Positions 1 to 12,999 are shown, numbered from the stretch's first letter. The stretch: DNA of 64,000 bases from Melastoma dodecandrum (GCA_029817715.1 JARUPY010000396.1:2356001-2420000); one strand, 5' to 3'. Program-made: numbers and translations. The notes: a model not told the origin generated them from the letters alone.

Positions 1-3000
1 TGGAGCAAACGCCACCTTTTCGCATGTTTAGATGTAAGAGTTAGTAATTAGGAATCTCCGAATCTACTCTGGTTTTCTGACTTAAACCAAGCTTTTATAA
101 TTAAGTCGGTGGCGACTCCGTAATAGTTTACCTAGGTTAAACAACAACACATTTTTTACGAAGTCATTTTGGATGAGGGACTGACGACACGAGCCGCTCT
201 TGGAACCTCCTGAAGCTTCCTCCTCGGGCCATGCGCTTCTTTTCGCCCGTCGCCTCTTAAGGAGCATGGAGACGATCGGCGAAGAGTCTGGGCAGACCCG
301 GTCAGGAATCGAAGGAGGGACTACCCTGGTCTTTTCCGCAGCGTTCGACGCTCGAGTCGCGACGCCGACCGGAAGACTCTAGGGGAGCGGGCCCGGATCC
401 TCGGGTCGTCCGAACCGCTGCGCGCGTGCTAGGTCGGAAGGCGCGCGTACACAGGTGGATCCCGTTTTCCGTTCCATCTAAAATGGATATCCTCCCTTGA
501 CGATAAGGCTTCGAATTTTGAAAACATGTCGGAGTCGCCACTAACTTATTTTAAGTTCAAGTTAGAAAAACTATATAGATTCGTTATGGTTCGAGAATTA
601 TGAATTACTAAATCACATGCATCACAAAGAAAATGGAGGCTTTTATCGTGGGTTTCCAATGTCCGAATTTATTTGAACTCGTTTTTTTAGAAAAACAATT
701 GTTTGACAATAAAAAAAATGATCTCGAGCTCAATAATGCTAACAATGTCTACGTGAATAATTTTTATGAAAATATTTCTCAAAAATACAAGCAACATAGA
801 TTTATTAATGCCCTTAACTGTTTATAAGCCAAAATAAAATCAAGAGAGAACCGAGTACCCTTTTCGACTTTCCTTAAAATGAAATGCCCCCGTTAGCATT
901 TGTACCTCACGGTGCTATTTTAAAATAGGTTTACAACGAACCTGGCGAGCCTTTGATGTCGTACGTTGGTGAGTGTGTAGCCGTCTTCTAAGGATCTTGA
1001 TATTCGAGAATCCAAATAGTCCCTCGAATATATAACTGTTGTCTCTTATCTCAAGAGCGTTGGACGGGGTGCATACTTTTGTTGTACGCAAGACACTCCT
1101 CGGAGTGTCCGTACATAAAAACTAAAACACGAAGTAAAGAGGTCTGGTCAGAGGGAAGACCTTGAGCCTCTGGATCCTTGGCTTCCACTATGTTTGAAGT
1201 GTCACCGACGATGAGGCGGAGATTCATCCAAAGTCTAATTTGATGACGAGAGAGAAAAGAGACGTCTTGCAACTCATCAAGAAGGCATGGCGCTGGAACC
1301 AGAATCAAGGAGTTGGTGGCTCTAGGTTGAAACACCCATAGGCGAAGGGAAGAAAGCGTTGAGGTTGGAGCTTGGTCGCCGTGGGTCGTGGATCTAATGA
1401 CGAGATGAGTCGAGAAGTGGGGCTCGGAGGCTTTCATAAGACGGCTGCATTGAAGCCGAGGAGGCGGTCCTCTAAAGAGGGTAATAGGAAGCTAGATCTG
1501 AGAAGCGGAGAATTGCCACCATGGTGCGCACAAGCAACAGGTTGCTACCACGAGAGTTTCTGTTGTTGAGCTCGGGAAGCGATTGCTAGAGACAATATAG
1601 CTAGTGTTGCTGCGCTGGTTGCCGAAGAGGCTGACCCGATGGCTAGTATGAGAACCCTCATAGTGGACAACCCAGTTGACCATGGGATGTTCTTGGGACT
1701 TCAACTGAGTCTGGTCTCGTCAGGAAGAATAGGAGGGTAGAGTAGTATCACCACGCCTGGACTTTACGGCATAGGCCTGACAGGAACAAGGGTACTGAGG
1801 AATATGTCCGAGACGGAGGGAAGGGGCTTGGAGTTTCTCCCACATGATCATGGGAAATTGGACGCCGGTGTTGAAGGAGTTGGACAGCCGAACCGTAAGA
1901 GTCGGGAAACGCTGATGCAGTAGCCGAATTTGTCGAGGGTCGCAACGTTGGGAGTTGGTCAAATTTGGAGAATTATGGGGACTAGCGGAGTTGAGGATGA
2001 TGATGCAGAGGGGCTGAGAACTTGTTGGTTGTGAGAAATAAAAATAATCAAAGTAGTAAAATTCACATAATTAAACGGAAGCAAAGGAAAGAAGTTACCA
2101 GGTGTCGAAGACGTCTAGATAGAGGAGTGATCTGAAGCCACCGATGAATAATCTGAAGCTACTGCCACGTCGAAGGAAGGCTCTGACGGCTGATGCAATT
2201 TCTACCCAAAAACTAGAAGAAGAATACTAACTTGGGTAATGATGTTTCCTTTTACGGGAACTATTCCTCTTGAAATGTCTCTCTCAAGTCTGTCTCTTCT
2301 CTGTGAGTCTGTTTTATGTGCTTCCCTAGGTCTAGCTATTTATAGGGAACAGGTAATTAATTTATTATTATTTTTTATTAGATTTTTTATGATTTTTTTC
2401 TGATTTTGTGGGATTGTTGTGGATTTTATGCATTTTTGTAGATTTTTTATGATTTTGTGCATTTTTGTCGATTTTTTCATGATTTTGTGCATTTTTATAG
2501 ATTTTATTATATTCTAAAAAAATTTGGGTTATGATACGCAAGCAATCACACTCCTTTCTATTTGTGGAATGAATGTGAAAATTGTTTTAATAAGAATCCA
2601 CATGCGGAGTCCTCGATGGAGTCACCATATGAGATATACGGGGCCCTTTTGTGACCTCACCATGTGTGCGACATTTCGAATGACATGACGCCCTCCGGTC
2701 GGCACCTCGACTAAGAAATCAGGGTGGACCCTCAAGAGGATTTGGAGCGACTCGTATCACCTTCTCTCATCCATGATGGCTCCGTATAAAATGTTTAATG
2801 TCACTTAACGGAGGTAATCTATAATGGAGTTGCCACCGACTTATTTTTATAAACTGTTTAAGTCGAAAAACATTTGATTTGGAGATTCTTATTTACTAGA
2901 TTTTACACTCCCAGACGGTAACGTTTGCTTCAAAACATGTCTTTGATTATGTACATTGGACCCGATCGGAGCATTACATGAGACACATCATTATTTATAG

Positions 3001-3820
3001 GCGTCAGACCTCATTCGATTTTTGAACCTGAACTCATTTATATGATTTTATCAGCACACAAACAATAACAATAATCATTTAGATCAACAGGAACAGGGAA
3101 TCGAAGGGTTATGCACTTGGTGCATAACCAGTCATAGGTGAATTTAAAGTTTGAAGGATGTTTGTACCTCTCCTTTATACCTTAGGTCCGATCGAGACCG
3201 GGCAATTCTTGTGAAGCATCTCCGCCGCGAGTTGCCATGATGCTCAGTCTGGAGCACCTTCTTCGGGAACTCCTTCATCGGGAGTTGGACATTCGAAATT
3301 CTTCTGGTTGAATTCTCGAATTTATCCGAGTAGTGTTCATGTAAAATAAGAGAAAACACATGCAGCCCCCTTTGGCTGACACAAGCCAGGCTGCTAGTGT
3401 CCAGAGGGGTGAGTGGCGCCCGCACTGTGGGTCATGTCCGAGGGCGGAGGCTTGGGAGGCTTGGGTGGATCTGAGCTAGGGTCGACTAAGAAGGGATGTC
3501 ATGCCGGGAAGAGAGGTGGAGGCTTGGTTGTTGAATCAGGGCTAGCTGCAGCCGCCATGTTTGCTGTTGGAGTCGAAGTAGGGAGGCTAGCTTGAAGATG
3601 TGTTTGGAGAAGGAGACCTTGACTCTGGTTTCAATTAGGTGAGCTCAAAAATCGGAATAACAATCCTCTGTTCTGTTTTTTTTACAATGATCGTCTGTCT
3701 AAAAAAAATTAGAGGATTGTTTAGGCAAATAACAATTTTGGAAGAATCAATTTCTTTTTTTCTAGTTGATTGCAGAACATTGAAAACAAATGTTTTTTAT
3801 TCCTAAAAGTGGGTATCAAT
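1..3820. other. Repeat-derived intergenic DNA, no recognisable gene
   Basis: No reading frame here resembles a known protein; the frames are short and overlap on both strands. A word related to GGAGTCGCCACYRACTTA occurs at about 531-548 and 2824-2842 on the plus strand and at about 102-120 on the minus strand. Such words are common in plant repeats, so I infer transposon debris, but I cannot name the family. No LTR pair or terminal inverted repeat could be delimited. Confidence 0.4.
2380..2515. repeat. AT-rich degenerate tandem repeat
   Basis: A unit of roughly 30 bp built around GATTTTTTATGATTTTGTGC and ATTTTTGTAGA is repeated about four times with small changes. It lies in non-coding DNA and looks like replication-slippage expansion. 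Confidence 0.6.
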
Positions 3821-3824
3821 AGAG

Positions 3825-4405
3825 GGGGCAGGCTCGGGGACTAACACAGTTCATGCCGGGCGAAGACCCAACTCCCATATCGAATCAGCAGCTATTCGCA
3901 AGAATAGTTGGAGGACTGAGCGGTCGCGCAACGGAGGAAGTCATATTCGGGGAGCCTGAGATCACTACAAGTGCGTCCAGCGACTTGTAGCAATTCACCC
4001 AGATCGCAAGACAGGTACAACCCGGAATCCGAACCTTCCAGTATTACCTTATGACTTCCAGAGTCCTGTTTCTGACAAGTCCTACCCGTGGTGATGCTTT
4101 ACTTTAACTCCAGATGGTCACAATGTTCGGGATGTCTGAGATCGGGCCATGGACACTGACGGTGCCCGTGGCCAAGAGCAGCGACATTGTCCTGAGGATG
4201 CAGGCAAGGCACTCGAAATCGGAGAAGATCGCAGAGGACATCGACAGGTCAGTGCAAGAGATCATCGATAAGGTGTATGAGGTTGCGACGGTTCACATCT
4301 GGAACAACGGGGAGGCCATTGAGAAGACTGTGGACCTTCTGTTGGAGAAGGAAACTCTTACAGGAGATGAGTTCAGGGCAATCCTGGGAGAGTTCACTGA
4401 TGGTA
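3825..4405 (+). pseudogene. FTSH: FtsH protease (FTSH2/FTSH8 type) C-terminal fragment
   Basis: The translation matches the M41 peptidase C-terminal region of thylakoid FtsH2/FtsH8: [14 protein letters not shown], then [20 protein letters not shown], then after an intron MVTMFGMSEIGPW and a tail ending LLEKETLTGDEFRAILGEF. The intron runs from GT at 4015 to AG at 4113 and splits the segment just after the residues ARQ. Its presence shows a DNA-level copy, not a retrocopy. An in-frame TAG at 3988-3990 replaces a residue that is usually Gln. The AAA+ ATPase domain and the zinc-binding HEXXH region are absent, so no protease can be made. Full-length family members are membrane-anchored hexamers that help degrade damaged photosystem II proteins. 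Confidence 0.85.
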
Positions 4406-4958
4406 ATGACAAAATTGGAAAAATCCAAGGAAAGCAGATGGTCGGGGTTCAGAAATCTCGTGTCCTTCACCAGAGAACGATTCTTGTCCAGTTATTTCGA
4501 AACAAGCACGTTCTTTAAAACAAAAAAAAAAAAGACATTACACGGTTCCTTCTAGGAGAGAGTGATCCTCGGACAAAGACCCAAAAGGACACAATACGTG
4601 GTCGGCTGACAATAAAACCGCAAGTCCCGAACTGGGTAAGGATCTGCTGGTGCTCCATTCCCCAGCAATTCTGAGCCTCAGAAAACTAAAGTGGTCTGTC
4701 CCCACATCTCAATCCACAGAAATCAAGAACTGAATGAACTCTTCCCCAGATGGAAGATTAAACAGATCAATCCCCCCACTTCTTCTACTTCCCCCACAAA
4801 CAAGTTTCACAACTTCTATTACGCGATTTCCAATCATTTCACCGCATTTGGACCGGAACCCAGTATTCTTTCCAACACCGAAAAGGTGTTTCCTTCCTGG
4901 GGTTATGCTTGTCGTAAGTCATTTGCTTTCTGGGTTTAGGACGTAGGTGTTTTGGTTG
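4406..4958. other. Spacer and 5' flank of starch synthase II
   Basis: No gene is seen. The part just before the ATG at 4959 is expected to hold the promoter and 5' UTR of the starch synthase gene. No convincing TATA box was identified. Confidence 0.4.
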
Positions 4959-7900
4959 ATGGCGTCAATTCGGTCGGTGCCATTCTTGGGGGAAACCAAG
5001 TTGGACAACCTTTTCGTGAGTTTCAAGAGTGGCCATCTCAGGAAAGCCAGTTATCATGGGTTTAGGAGGAGGAAATTCGCGCCTTTGTGTGTTTTGGTGG
5101 GTAGTGGGAAGTGCTTGTCGTTTTGCTGTGATAACGGGTCGGTTGCCGAGTGTAGTGGGAGAGTTGATAGGTTGAGGGTGACTGCGCAGAAGAAGGAAGG
5201 TGGGGGTGGTCAGGATGGAGGGGATGACGTGGTGGATCCCCTTGAAGCGACCATTGAGAAGAGCAAGAAGGTCCTGGCAATACAGAGTGACTTGATTCAG
5301 CAGGTAATGCTTGCTACTCAGCTTGTTCAATTTCATTAGCTGAATCTGGGTTTAATTGTTGTTATTGTTGCAGTGCTGCGAGTTTATGCTTTTGATACGA
5401 ACTGTTCGGGATAAAAACTTGAGTTTTGAAGTTGGGATATGTAGGAAAATGATCTTGTTTGTCCGTCATGCAAGTGAATTTATGCGTGGCCCTGCCCCGG
5501 TGCGCCTGTTTGAGAATGGGCTTGCATATGAATGTGACTGAGAATGCTAGTGGCTCTCGAGTGACCGTGATTGTTATGCCTGTAGATTACAGCTATAGGA
5601 ATTTATGATGTTTCCCTAGATGCTGGAATATGCATCTGGGGGTGTTGGATTGGTTGGATTGGTGGGCAGAATGATTGAGAAGACTATCAGTCAGCACTAG
5701 GCAGTAAGCAGTTCACGCCATTAGATTCAAAATCCATAAAAGTATAAGACATTACTCATGCAGTCTTTTGTTTAGGAAGATCAATTTGTTTATTGTTTGC
5801 TGTGAAAGAGTTAATTTTTGAATCTTTTTTTTTTTCAAGATTGCTGAAAGAAGGAAATTGGTTTCTTCTATCAAAAGCAGTGTAGTCGGTTCTGCAGCGC
5901 CTGATTCGTCGGCCCAGAACCGCATTGCTTCCTCTCCAAAACCAGATGTTTCTTATGAAGGAACCAATGACTCCGCTTCAAGTTCGAATATTTCTAATGT
6001 ACAAAGTAGCAAGCCCAAAAGTCCTAATGCTGCTTCAATGGACGATGCTAGAAGATCTGTGAACAATCCGAGCGAGAAAAAGACCAGAACAGTGTCTTTG
6101 AAAAGCAACTTGTGTCCCACTGCAGATGTATCAAATACTGCATCCATGCCACCCATGGAAGCTGATAAAGGGGTGGAGCAACATGTTCGGCCCTCTACTT
6201 CTGTGCCCGCGCCTCCCAGTGTTCAATCTTCCAGAACTCTCTATGACAGGCCCCCTGATTGGCCTAAGGAGTTACCACCATTTGTCTCAAGCATATCCAA
6301 CGCTCTTGACAAACAAGATAAAAGAACCGAAGATTCAAAAGTAACAAGCCCTCAAGAAGACATCAACAAGGCAGATAACCCTAGTATTGAAGAAGAAAAG
6401 CCGCCTCCGCTAGCAGGAGTGAACGTGATGAACATTATACTGATCGCTGCAGAATGTGTGCCCTGGTCCAAAACAGGTGAAACTCAATAACTTGCTTGCC
6501 ATGCTTGCATGGATGAACTCAGAAATAACCAAAGTCTCCTTTTCTAGGTGGACTCGGAGATGTCGCGGGGTCTTTACCCAAAGCCTTGGCACGACGGGGA
6601 CACAGGGTTATGGTAAAGTTACAGCCATGATCATTCCATTTGTTGTCTGCTAGCATTTGACATTGTCAATAGATTTCTCACTGTAGAATGATATATAAAT
6701 ATGTGAACTGTGGGGGTGTATATGATGATAGAAAGATCACTTGATTTGTATTTTATCGATTTTTTCTTAGGTCGTGGTACCTCGATATGGAAACTACCAG
6801 GAAGCCCAAGACATCAGAGTACGGAAAATGTATAAAGTGGCTGGTCAGGTCATTATTTGGCTTTGTCTGTGGAGTTAAAATCACTCTCTTCAAGGAAGAG
6901 TAAAAGGATCACTGTCTTGCAACCTTCTGAAGAGATTTTCTTGTTGCAGGATGTTGAGGTTACGTACTTTCAGGCCTACATAGATGGGGTAGATTTCGTC
7001 TTTATCGACAGTCATATGTTCCGTCACATGGAGAACAATATATATGGAGGAAACAGAGTGGTAAGTCATAGCTCAGATTTTGTCGTTAAAATAATTCTGC
7101 ATCTTCTCATTTAGCAATTTATCAACTTTAACTGGTATTCAGGATATTCTGCGACGGATGGTGTTGTTCTGTAAGGCAGCTGTTGAGGTATCGGAAATGA
7201 TTCGATGAGCTTGATTTTACATTGAATTCTAAACGCTATGTGCATGTAGCAGCAATATCTTGCAGTTGCGTGCAGTTATGTAATTAGATATTGGTGAAGT
7301 CCAGGTTCCTTGGCATGTCCCATGTGGCGGTGTCATCTACGGGGATGGAAATCTGGTTTTTATTGCCAACGATTGGCACACTGCGTTGTTGCCGGTTTAC
7401 CTCAAGGCTTATTACAGGGACAATGGTCTGATGTCTTACACGCGGTGTGTCCTCGTGATTCACAACATAGCACACCAGGTAACTCTTCTTTTGATATACC
7501 CGGTGTCTGTTTTGACGACCAGCTAGTTAAAGAGATATCTCTGTAGGGTCGAGGACCAATGGATGATTTTTCTTATGTCGACCTGCCCGAGCACTACCTC
7601 GACCATTTCAGATTGTATGATCCTGTCGGAGGAGAACACTTCAACATATTCGCTGCCGGTCTCAAATGCGCAGACCGTGTCATCACAGTGAGCCACGGAT
7701 ATGCTTGGGAGCTTAAGACATCTGAAGGTGGTTGGGGTTTACACAATATTATAAACGAGATTGATTGGAAGTTCTGCGGGATCGTGAACGGGATTGATAC
7801 AAGAGAGTGGAATCCGCTGTTCGATGTTCACCTGGCGTCAGAAGGCTACACGAACTACTCTTTGGATACCCTGAAAACCGGCAAGCCACAGTGTAAGGAG

Positions 7901-8503
7901 GCTTTGCAAAAGGAGCTCGGTTTACCTGTCCGTCCGGATGTACCGTTGCTTGGTTTTATTGGCCGGCTAGATGGACAAAAAGGGGTTGACCTCATAGTAG
8001 ATGCCGTCCCTTGGCTGATGGGTCAAGACATTCAGCTAGTAATGCTCGGGACGGGAAGACAGGACCTCGAACAGATGCTTCAACAGCTCGAAGGTCAGCA
8101 CCCAGACAGAATCCGGGGATGGGTCGGTTTCTCTGTCAAAATTGCACACAGGATAACAGCTGCCGCGGACATCTTGCTCATGCCATCGAGGTTCGAACCA
8201 TGTGGTCTCAACCAACTCTATGCAATGATGTACGGCACCATTCCTGTTGTACATGCCGTAGGAGGGCTCAGGGATACAGTTAAGCAATTCGACCCGTTTA
8301 ACAACACCGGGCTCGGTTGGACATTCGATAGTGCAGAAGCTAATAAGCTAATCAACGCTCTTGGCCATTGCCTGAAGACATACCGAGAGTACAAGGAGAC
8401 CTGGGAAGGAATACAGAAAAGGGGCATGTCGCAGGACTTGAGTTGGGATAACGCGGCGACAAACTACGAGGAAGTTCTCGTCGCCGCAAAATATCAGTGG
8501 TAA
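4959..8503 (+). CDS. SS2: Starch synthase II, chloroplastic/amyloplastic (8 exons)
   Basis: Glycosyltransferase family 5 enzyme that transfers glucose from ADP-glucose to alpha-1,4 chains and extends amylopectin branches in plastids. Exons read from splice sites: 4959-5303, 5840-6476, 6548-6612, 6771-6848, 6950-7060, 7143-7187, 7305-7478 and 7547-8503. All seven introns are GT-AG and the joined frame is open, giving 803 residues, normal for SSII. The Ser/Arg/Lys-rich N terminus looks like a transit peptide. Residues about 100-115 give the family coiled segment ending SDLIQQ. A variable Ser/Pro/Lys-rich linker follows. The ADP-glucose motif KTGGLGDV starts near residue 326 and is split by intron 2. 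The C-terminal motif [12 protein letters not shown] lies near residue 697, and GGLRDTV follows. The protein ends AKYQW. No lesion was found. A start at the in-frame GTG at 4947 is unlikely, since the ATG gives the expected transit peptide. Confidence 0.95.
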
Positions 8504-9000
8504 GCATCCCTGCATGCTAATAAGACTCGAACGAGTCAGTTGGGACAATGTGGAAGATACCGGAGCTTTGCGAGAAGGCCTCAAAACTGACGGAAGCTCA
8601 GCCAGAGTAGGATTATGTCATTGTTGCCTATCCGAGCTCGCCTCAGAAGCCTCTAAATGCCTGGGCACTAGCACCATCTTGAGAGCTTATTATGATGTAA
8701 ATGACTTTTTGCAAGTCTAATAAATTTTATACATTTATGATTTTCAATCGACAGACGACCTCTGACTGCATACAATGATCTGGATGATCTGGATGATCTG
8801 GATCCTCGGAGGATGCCATGCTTCATTATTTCCTGGCTGATCCTTGGAAGGCGAACGCGTCTCCCTCTTGCAGATTTAAGTCGAAGTCTTAAGTATATTT
8901 TTCTCTGCGAAAATAGTGATTCTCAAGAGCCCTGAATGTACAAATCTGAAAGGTCTGCCGCGACTTGCTCAGAATCGTGGTAACTGAATTTCCTCTTCAA
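8504..9000. other. 3' UTR and spacer after starch synthase II
   Basis: Contains the presumed 3' UTR and a short tandem repeat near 8777-8805 in which the word ATCTGGATG is repeated. No further gene is seen. Confidence 0.5.
8719..8724 (+). terminator. Candidate polyadenylation signal of starch synthase II
   Basis: AATAAA lies about 215 bases after the stop codon of the starch synthase gene, on the same strand, followed by a T-rich stretch. The placement fits a plant 3' UTR. Confidence 0.45.
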
Positions 9001-11450
9001 ATTTGGTTATTGGTATAACAATGGCGTTAAGAGGGGGTGAATTAATGTAATGGCATTTTTAGTCTTTAAAAGAACCCGGCAGCGGAAGGTTAGGTTTTTC
9101 TTGGTTACAGAACCCTTGTACATAGCAGATCCAAAAGTGAACTGCTTGATGAGAGAACAACCAGTCAAAGTCCGATCTAGAATGTGACTATGCAGTCCTG
9201 AGAAGGTTTCTGCAGTAGCAAAGGTTGATGCTTCTGCTATCAAGGTTCTACAGATCCGACCACCTTAAGCGTGATCAGCAAGGTCTACTCCAAGATCTGA
9301 AAGATACTAGTAGTAGCAGAAGGTTGTCACAGAATCTTGTATGTTTCTGCTCTACCAAGAGATGATCCGTGAGAACTAGATCGAACGAAACAACTCCAGA
9401 ACCTAATTGGTTTCTGTAGCGTAAGATGTTTGATGCAAGACTTTCGGAGTCTCTGCTCATACGTTCGCGTTGTGTCTGTTAATTTGCTTTTTTGTTTAGG
9501 TTTTCGTTGAATGCTGAGCGAATACAAGACTGACAGAAGAAATAAAACACTCCTGTAGAGGGTATTGTAAATAGCCCTTCGGCTTTTCCACAAAGGATGT
9601 ACTAGCAGGAGATACTAAGACATTTCTATAGTGTAGAAGGTAATGCAGATAGCCCTTCGGCTTTTCTACTCACAGAAAACCTATGGGTTGTTATCAATAA
9701 CCTTTTGGGTCGTGCACCGAGATCTGTGACTAACTCCAGAAACTCTCTGGTTGAGGTTCTACACTGAAGACGGTGAATAACTACACAATCTCTATGGTTG
9801 GAGTTCTTTAGAACGTGGCAGCTCCACACAAGCACGTAGCGGCCCTACGCAGGCAGACAGCCCCTCTGTCGAATGGTGGATTTTCCCTCCGGCGGTTCCA
9901 TGACCTGCTTGGCTCCTCAACAAGGTTTCCCCGATGCTTGGCTCTTCACCAAGACTTCCAGAAGTAGACAGCACCCGTGGGGCTTCTCCAAAGCCTTTAG
10001 CAGGTGCTTCCTTTCTGTAGAAACACAAATGTCTTTACCTTACCGTGAATCTCCCAGACGCGGCCCTTCTTCTGCTCACTGCCCTGGCACGTATACACCC
10101 CGACTTCTCCCTAAGCCTGATGCACGTCCGCCACGCCACAGTGCAACCAGATCATTTGCGACCTCACTCATGCCCGACACAGCTTACACCCTTGACACCT
10201 GCTTTCTGCACATACGAGCAAACCAGTTACAAAATAACCGATACCAGTACCTCACCAGATTCCTCCAGACGCGACCCTTCTTCTGCTCACTGCTCTGGCA
10301 CGTATACACCCCGACTTCTCCCTAAGCCTGATGCACGTCCGCCACGACACAGTGCAGCCAGATCATTCGCGACCTCACTCATGTCCGGCACAGGATACCT
10401 GCTTTCTACACACACGAGCAAACCAGTTACAAAACAACCGATAGAAGTATCTCACCAGATTCCTCCAGACACGGCCCTCCTTCTGCTCACGGCCCTGGCA
10501 CGTATACATCCCGACTTCTTCCTAAGCCCGATGCACATCCGCCGCCACAGTGTAGTCAGATCCTTCACAGTCTCACTCACGTCCGGTCTGGCTTATACCC
10601 TGGGCACCAGCCTTCTGCAATTGAAAGCTCAACCCCGAAGTGAACGAAAACTCAAAGTCTTTCAGGCTACAATACACTTACTCTACATGTAAGTCTTCCA
10701 CTACTTTTTGTCTGATAAATGATCGTATCTTATACAAAATAGAAATACATATTTACAAAAGGTACAATAGCTTACGGAAGGCTCTGCGAAACAAAGAAAT
10801 AAAATGTCAGCCAAATAAAACATTTTCCGATTTTAAGAGATGTTGCCATCTGGTCATGATCGTGTTCATGATCCTAAGAGATAGGGCTTGCAGAAGATTC
10901 AGACATATAAGATCCGTCAGGCTTTTGTAAATGGAAATCAGATAATCTTGGTTTCCATAATTTGTTGGCAGACCTTCTGGATACAAACATGTGTGGGGTG
11001 CGTCCATATTCAGATGGGTTGTCCTTTTCCATTATTCACCAAAGAATCTGGACGTATTTAGATGCATGAAGTAGGATTAATTGACCGTTGGATAATTCTA
11101 GATCAATCAGTAGAACCTTGCATCAGTGCTTTCCGTATATATAGTGATTTCTTCCCTTAAAGAAAGTAGATCAACTCACACAGAGATAAATCATAATCAA
11201 AATGATCTAAAAACATTTTAACTAGCATAATATACCATATAAATATATTTAAATAATCAGATGATTAATTAAATAATTCGTGGTAATGATTAGGTGATAA
11301 AAGGTACGAAACAGACTGTCCCTGTAGGTTAACCTTCTGCAGAGTAGTAGAAGCTTACCTTCTACACAACAGAAGCTTACCTTCTGTACGGCATCATCAA
11401 AACCACACTAACACCAGCGAATCTCTTAGTTCTTCAACCAACCAAAATCA
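9001..11450. repeat. Unclassified repetitive region, probably a degenerate mobile element
   Basis: No coding homology is seen. The stretch begins near AGAGGGGGTGAATTAATG, a type of word common at plant retroelement copies, and holds several internal repeats. The word TAGCCCTTCGGCTTTTC occurs near 9575 and again near 9650. A 200-bp tandem array lies at 10051-10630. AGAAGCTTACCTTCT is repeated around 11350-11380. I infer a non-autonomous element, but neither ends nor strand could be fixed. Confidence 0.4.
10051..10630. repeat. Three-copy tandem repeat, period about 200-212 bp
   Basis: Copies start at about 10051, 10263 and 10463, each opening with a CTCCAGACGCGRCCC-like word followed by TTCTGCTCACTGCCCTGGCA and, later, CCGACTTCTCCCTAAGCC. 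Copies 1 and 2 are closest; copy 3 is more diverged and shorter. The open frames across the array exist only because the repeat lacks stops and do not look like protein. Confidence 0.8.
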
Positions 11451-11598
11451 ATCAATGCCCGATCCACATATTATGGAAAAAAAAAAGAAATGATGATTGA
11501 TCCATATGAATACTTGGAAGAGATGAACTAGGTTTATCGTTGTCGTCGTGGGTGCGGCAAAATGTTGTATTGTTATTAGACCTTTAGATCTTGTGATA

Positions 11599-11904
11599 TA
11601 GTCCCGAAAGCTCGAGTAGACGGGTGATTGACGTCGAAATTGGTCGGAAGCTTGTCCTTCTTACGACCTATGATTGCGATTGTGATAAGGGACTTCAATC
11701 TCAATTTCTCTAAGGACTGTTGTTTTTCCTTGCCTGCTTCCTCTCAGTCGGTACAAGAAATCACCAATTGTCAAATAACTAAAAATAAAACTAGAAAACC
11801 AAATATTACCCTTATTAACCAAATCTTATCAAATCCTCCGTCCAATCTTATACTTATTCTTAATTTCAATTATTCTAATTCTTATTTTAAAAAGTATCGT
11901 ATCA
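11599..11904 (-). repeat. 3' LTR (left copy) of gag-only gypsy element
   Basis: On the minus strand it begins TGATACGATACTTTTTAAAA and ends at the plus-strand word TAGTCCCG. It is shorter than the partner LTR through small deletions; the shared block GAATTTCAATTATT lies near its inner edge. Confidence 0.75.
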
Positions 11905-12029
11905 TCATTCCCCTCCTAGGAAATCATGATTGTACTCAAGTACATAGCGCACGGTCACAGCAATGAATCACCCTCCAGCCTTTTCGAATTCAATCTCGTC
12001 CTCCGTTTCTAAGGAAAAAATTCCTTTAC

Positions 12030-12650
12030 ATTGGTGTTGTGGGGTCAAAGGTTCATCACAGTTATAACATAACCCCTTTCGCTCTCCTTACTGTAACTGC
12101 GTACGAGAGAGTTGCTTCACAAATGGTGGTGTTGCAGCATGCTCAGCCGATAAAAGGCTCATCACAATTATAACATAGTCCCTTCGCTCTCCTTCCTACT
12201 AACTCAGCGCGAGAGAGTCGCTTCACAAATGGTGTTGCGGTCTGCTCAGCCGATAAAAGGCTATGACTTGAAAGATTATCACTTTGAGCAACAATTCTCC
12301 GCTCGAATAGTCTTGTCAAGTTCATCGCATTTGATAAATATGTTTGAAGGAGGAGCTCCACTTCTACCTGGATAGCTTCTTGAAGGACATTCATATAAAT
12401 CTCAACATCTTGCTCATATCTGAATCTGCCTGCATGAACCAGAAGTTGCTCGAAACTCTGTCATAATCCACTACAAGTCTAATTTGTTTTAATTTGACCA
12501 ATTCTCTCAATTTGCTTGCCCCCAATGTTGATCCAAATCGAACAATACATAAGTGGTTAAACACTTCCCATAATAAGTTTGGTGATCTAGGCCAATATGT
12601 AAGAAGCATAATTGGTTGTCCCCCATCAAATGAAATGTAGCCAACCGTAT
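12030..12650 (-). pseudogene. Gypsy gag remnant with duplicated zinc knuckle
   Basis: Minus-strand frames resemble the gag capsid region (12391-12609, with LLWEVFNHLCIVRFG and LRELVKLKQ) and the RNA-binding zinc knuckle. The knuckle segment KGLCYNCDEP is present twice in tandem (about 12040-12147 and 12148-12256). Only the outer copy retains the full CX2C...HXC pattern (CYNCDEPLTPQHQC). Frames are interrupted between the two parts, so no complete Gag is made. Confidence 0.75.
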
Positions 12651-12999
12651 CTTTTTCTCTTCTGAATTCTCTTTATACTTAAAAAATTACTCACGACTGA
12701 GCCACCCTAGAGGGTATTCATTCTCATTATACCTTGGGAAATCTATTTTTGCAAAACGCGGAACTAATTCTCTACGATCGCTACCCTCTATCAATATCTT
12801 CTCTTCCCTCAAGTTTTGTGTTTGGTTAGACCAATTGTTATCCCCTTCGTTCACCTCTATCTTCTCTAGGCGAGATTCTAATCCTTCCGGTCATGCCTGA
12901 AAAGGCTGCTAATCCTCTTCATACTTGTTGAAAAATTTCTCAAACATTTCCTGAAGGTTAGATCAATCACCCATGACATGCTCTGATACTAAGTTGATA

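Noticed and set aside
1051..1437. Minus-strand 128-residue frame
   Set aside because: No recognisable domain, and overlapping frames exist on the other strand; nothing supports a gene.
10045..10692. 215-residue plus-strand open frame (and a 150-residue partner)
   Set aside because: It is made of the three tandem 200-bp units; the same peptide pattern recurs in different frames of the copies, and no domain is seen.
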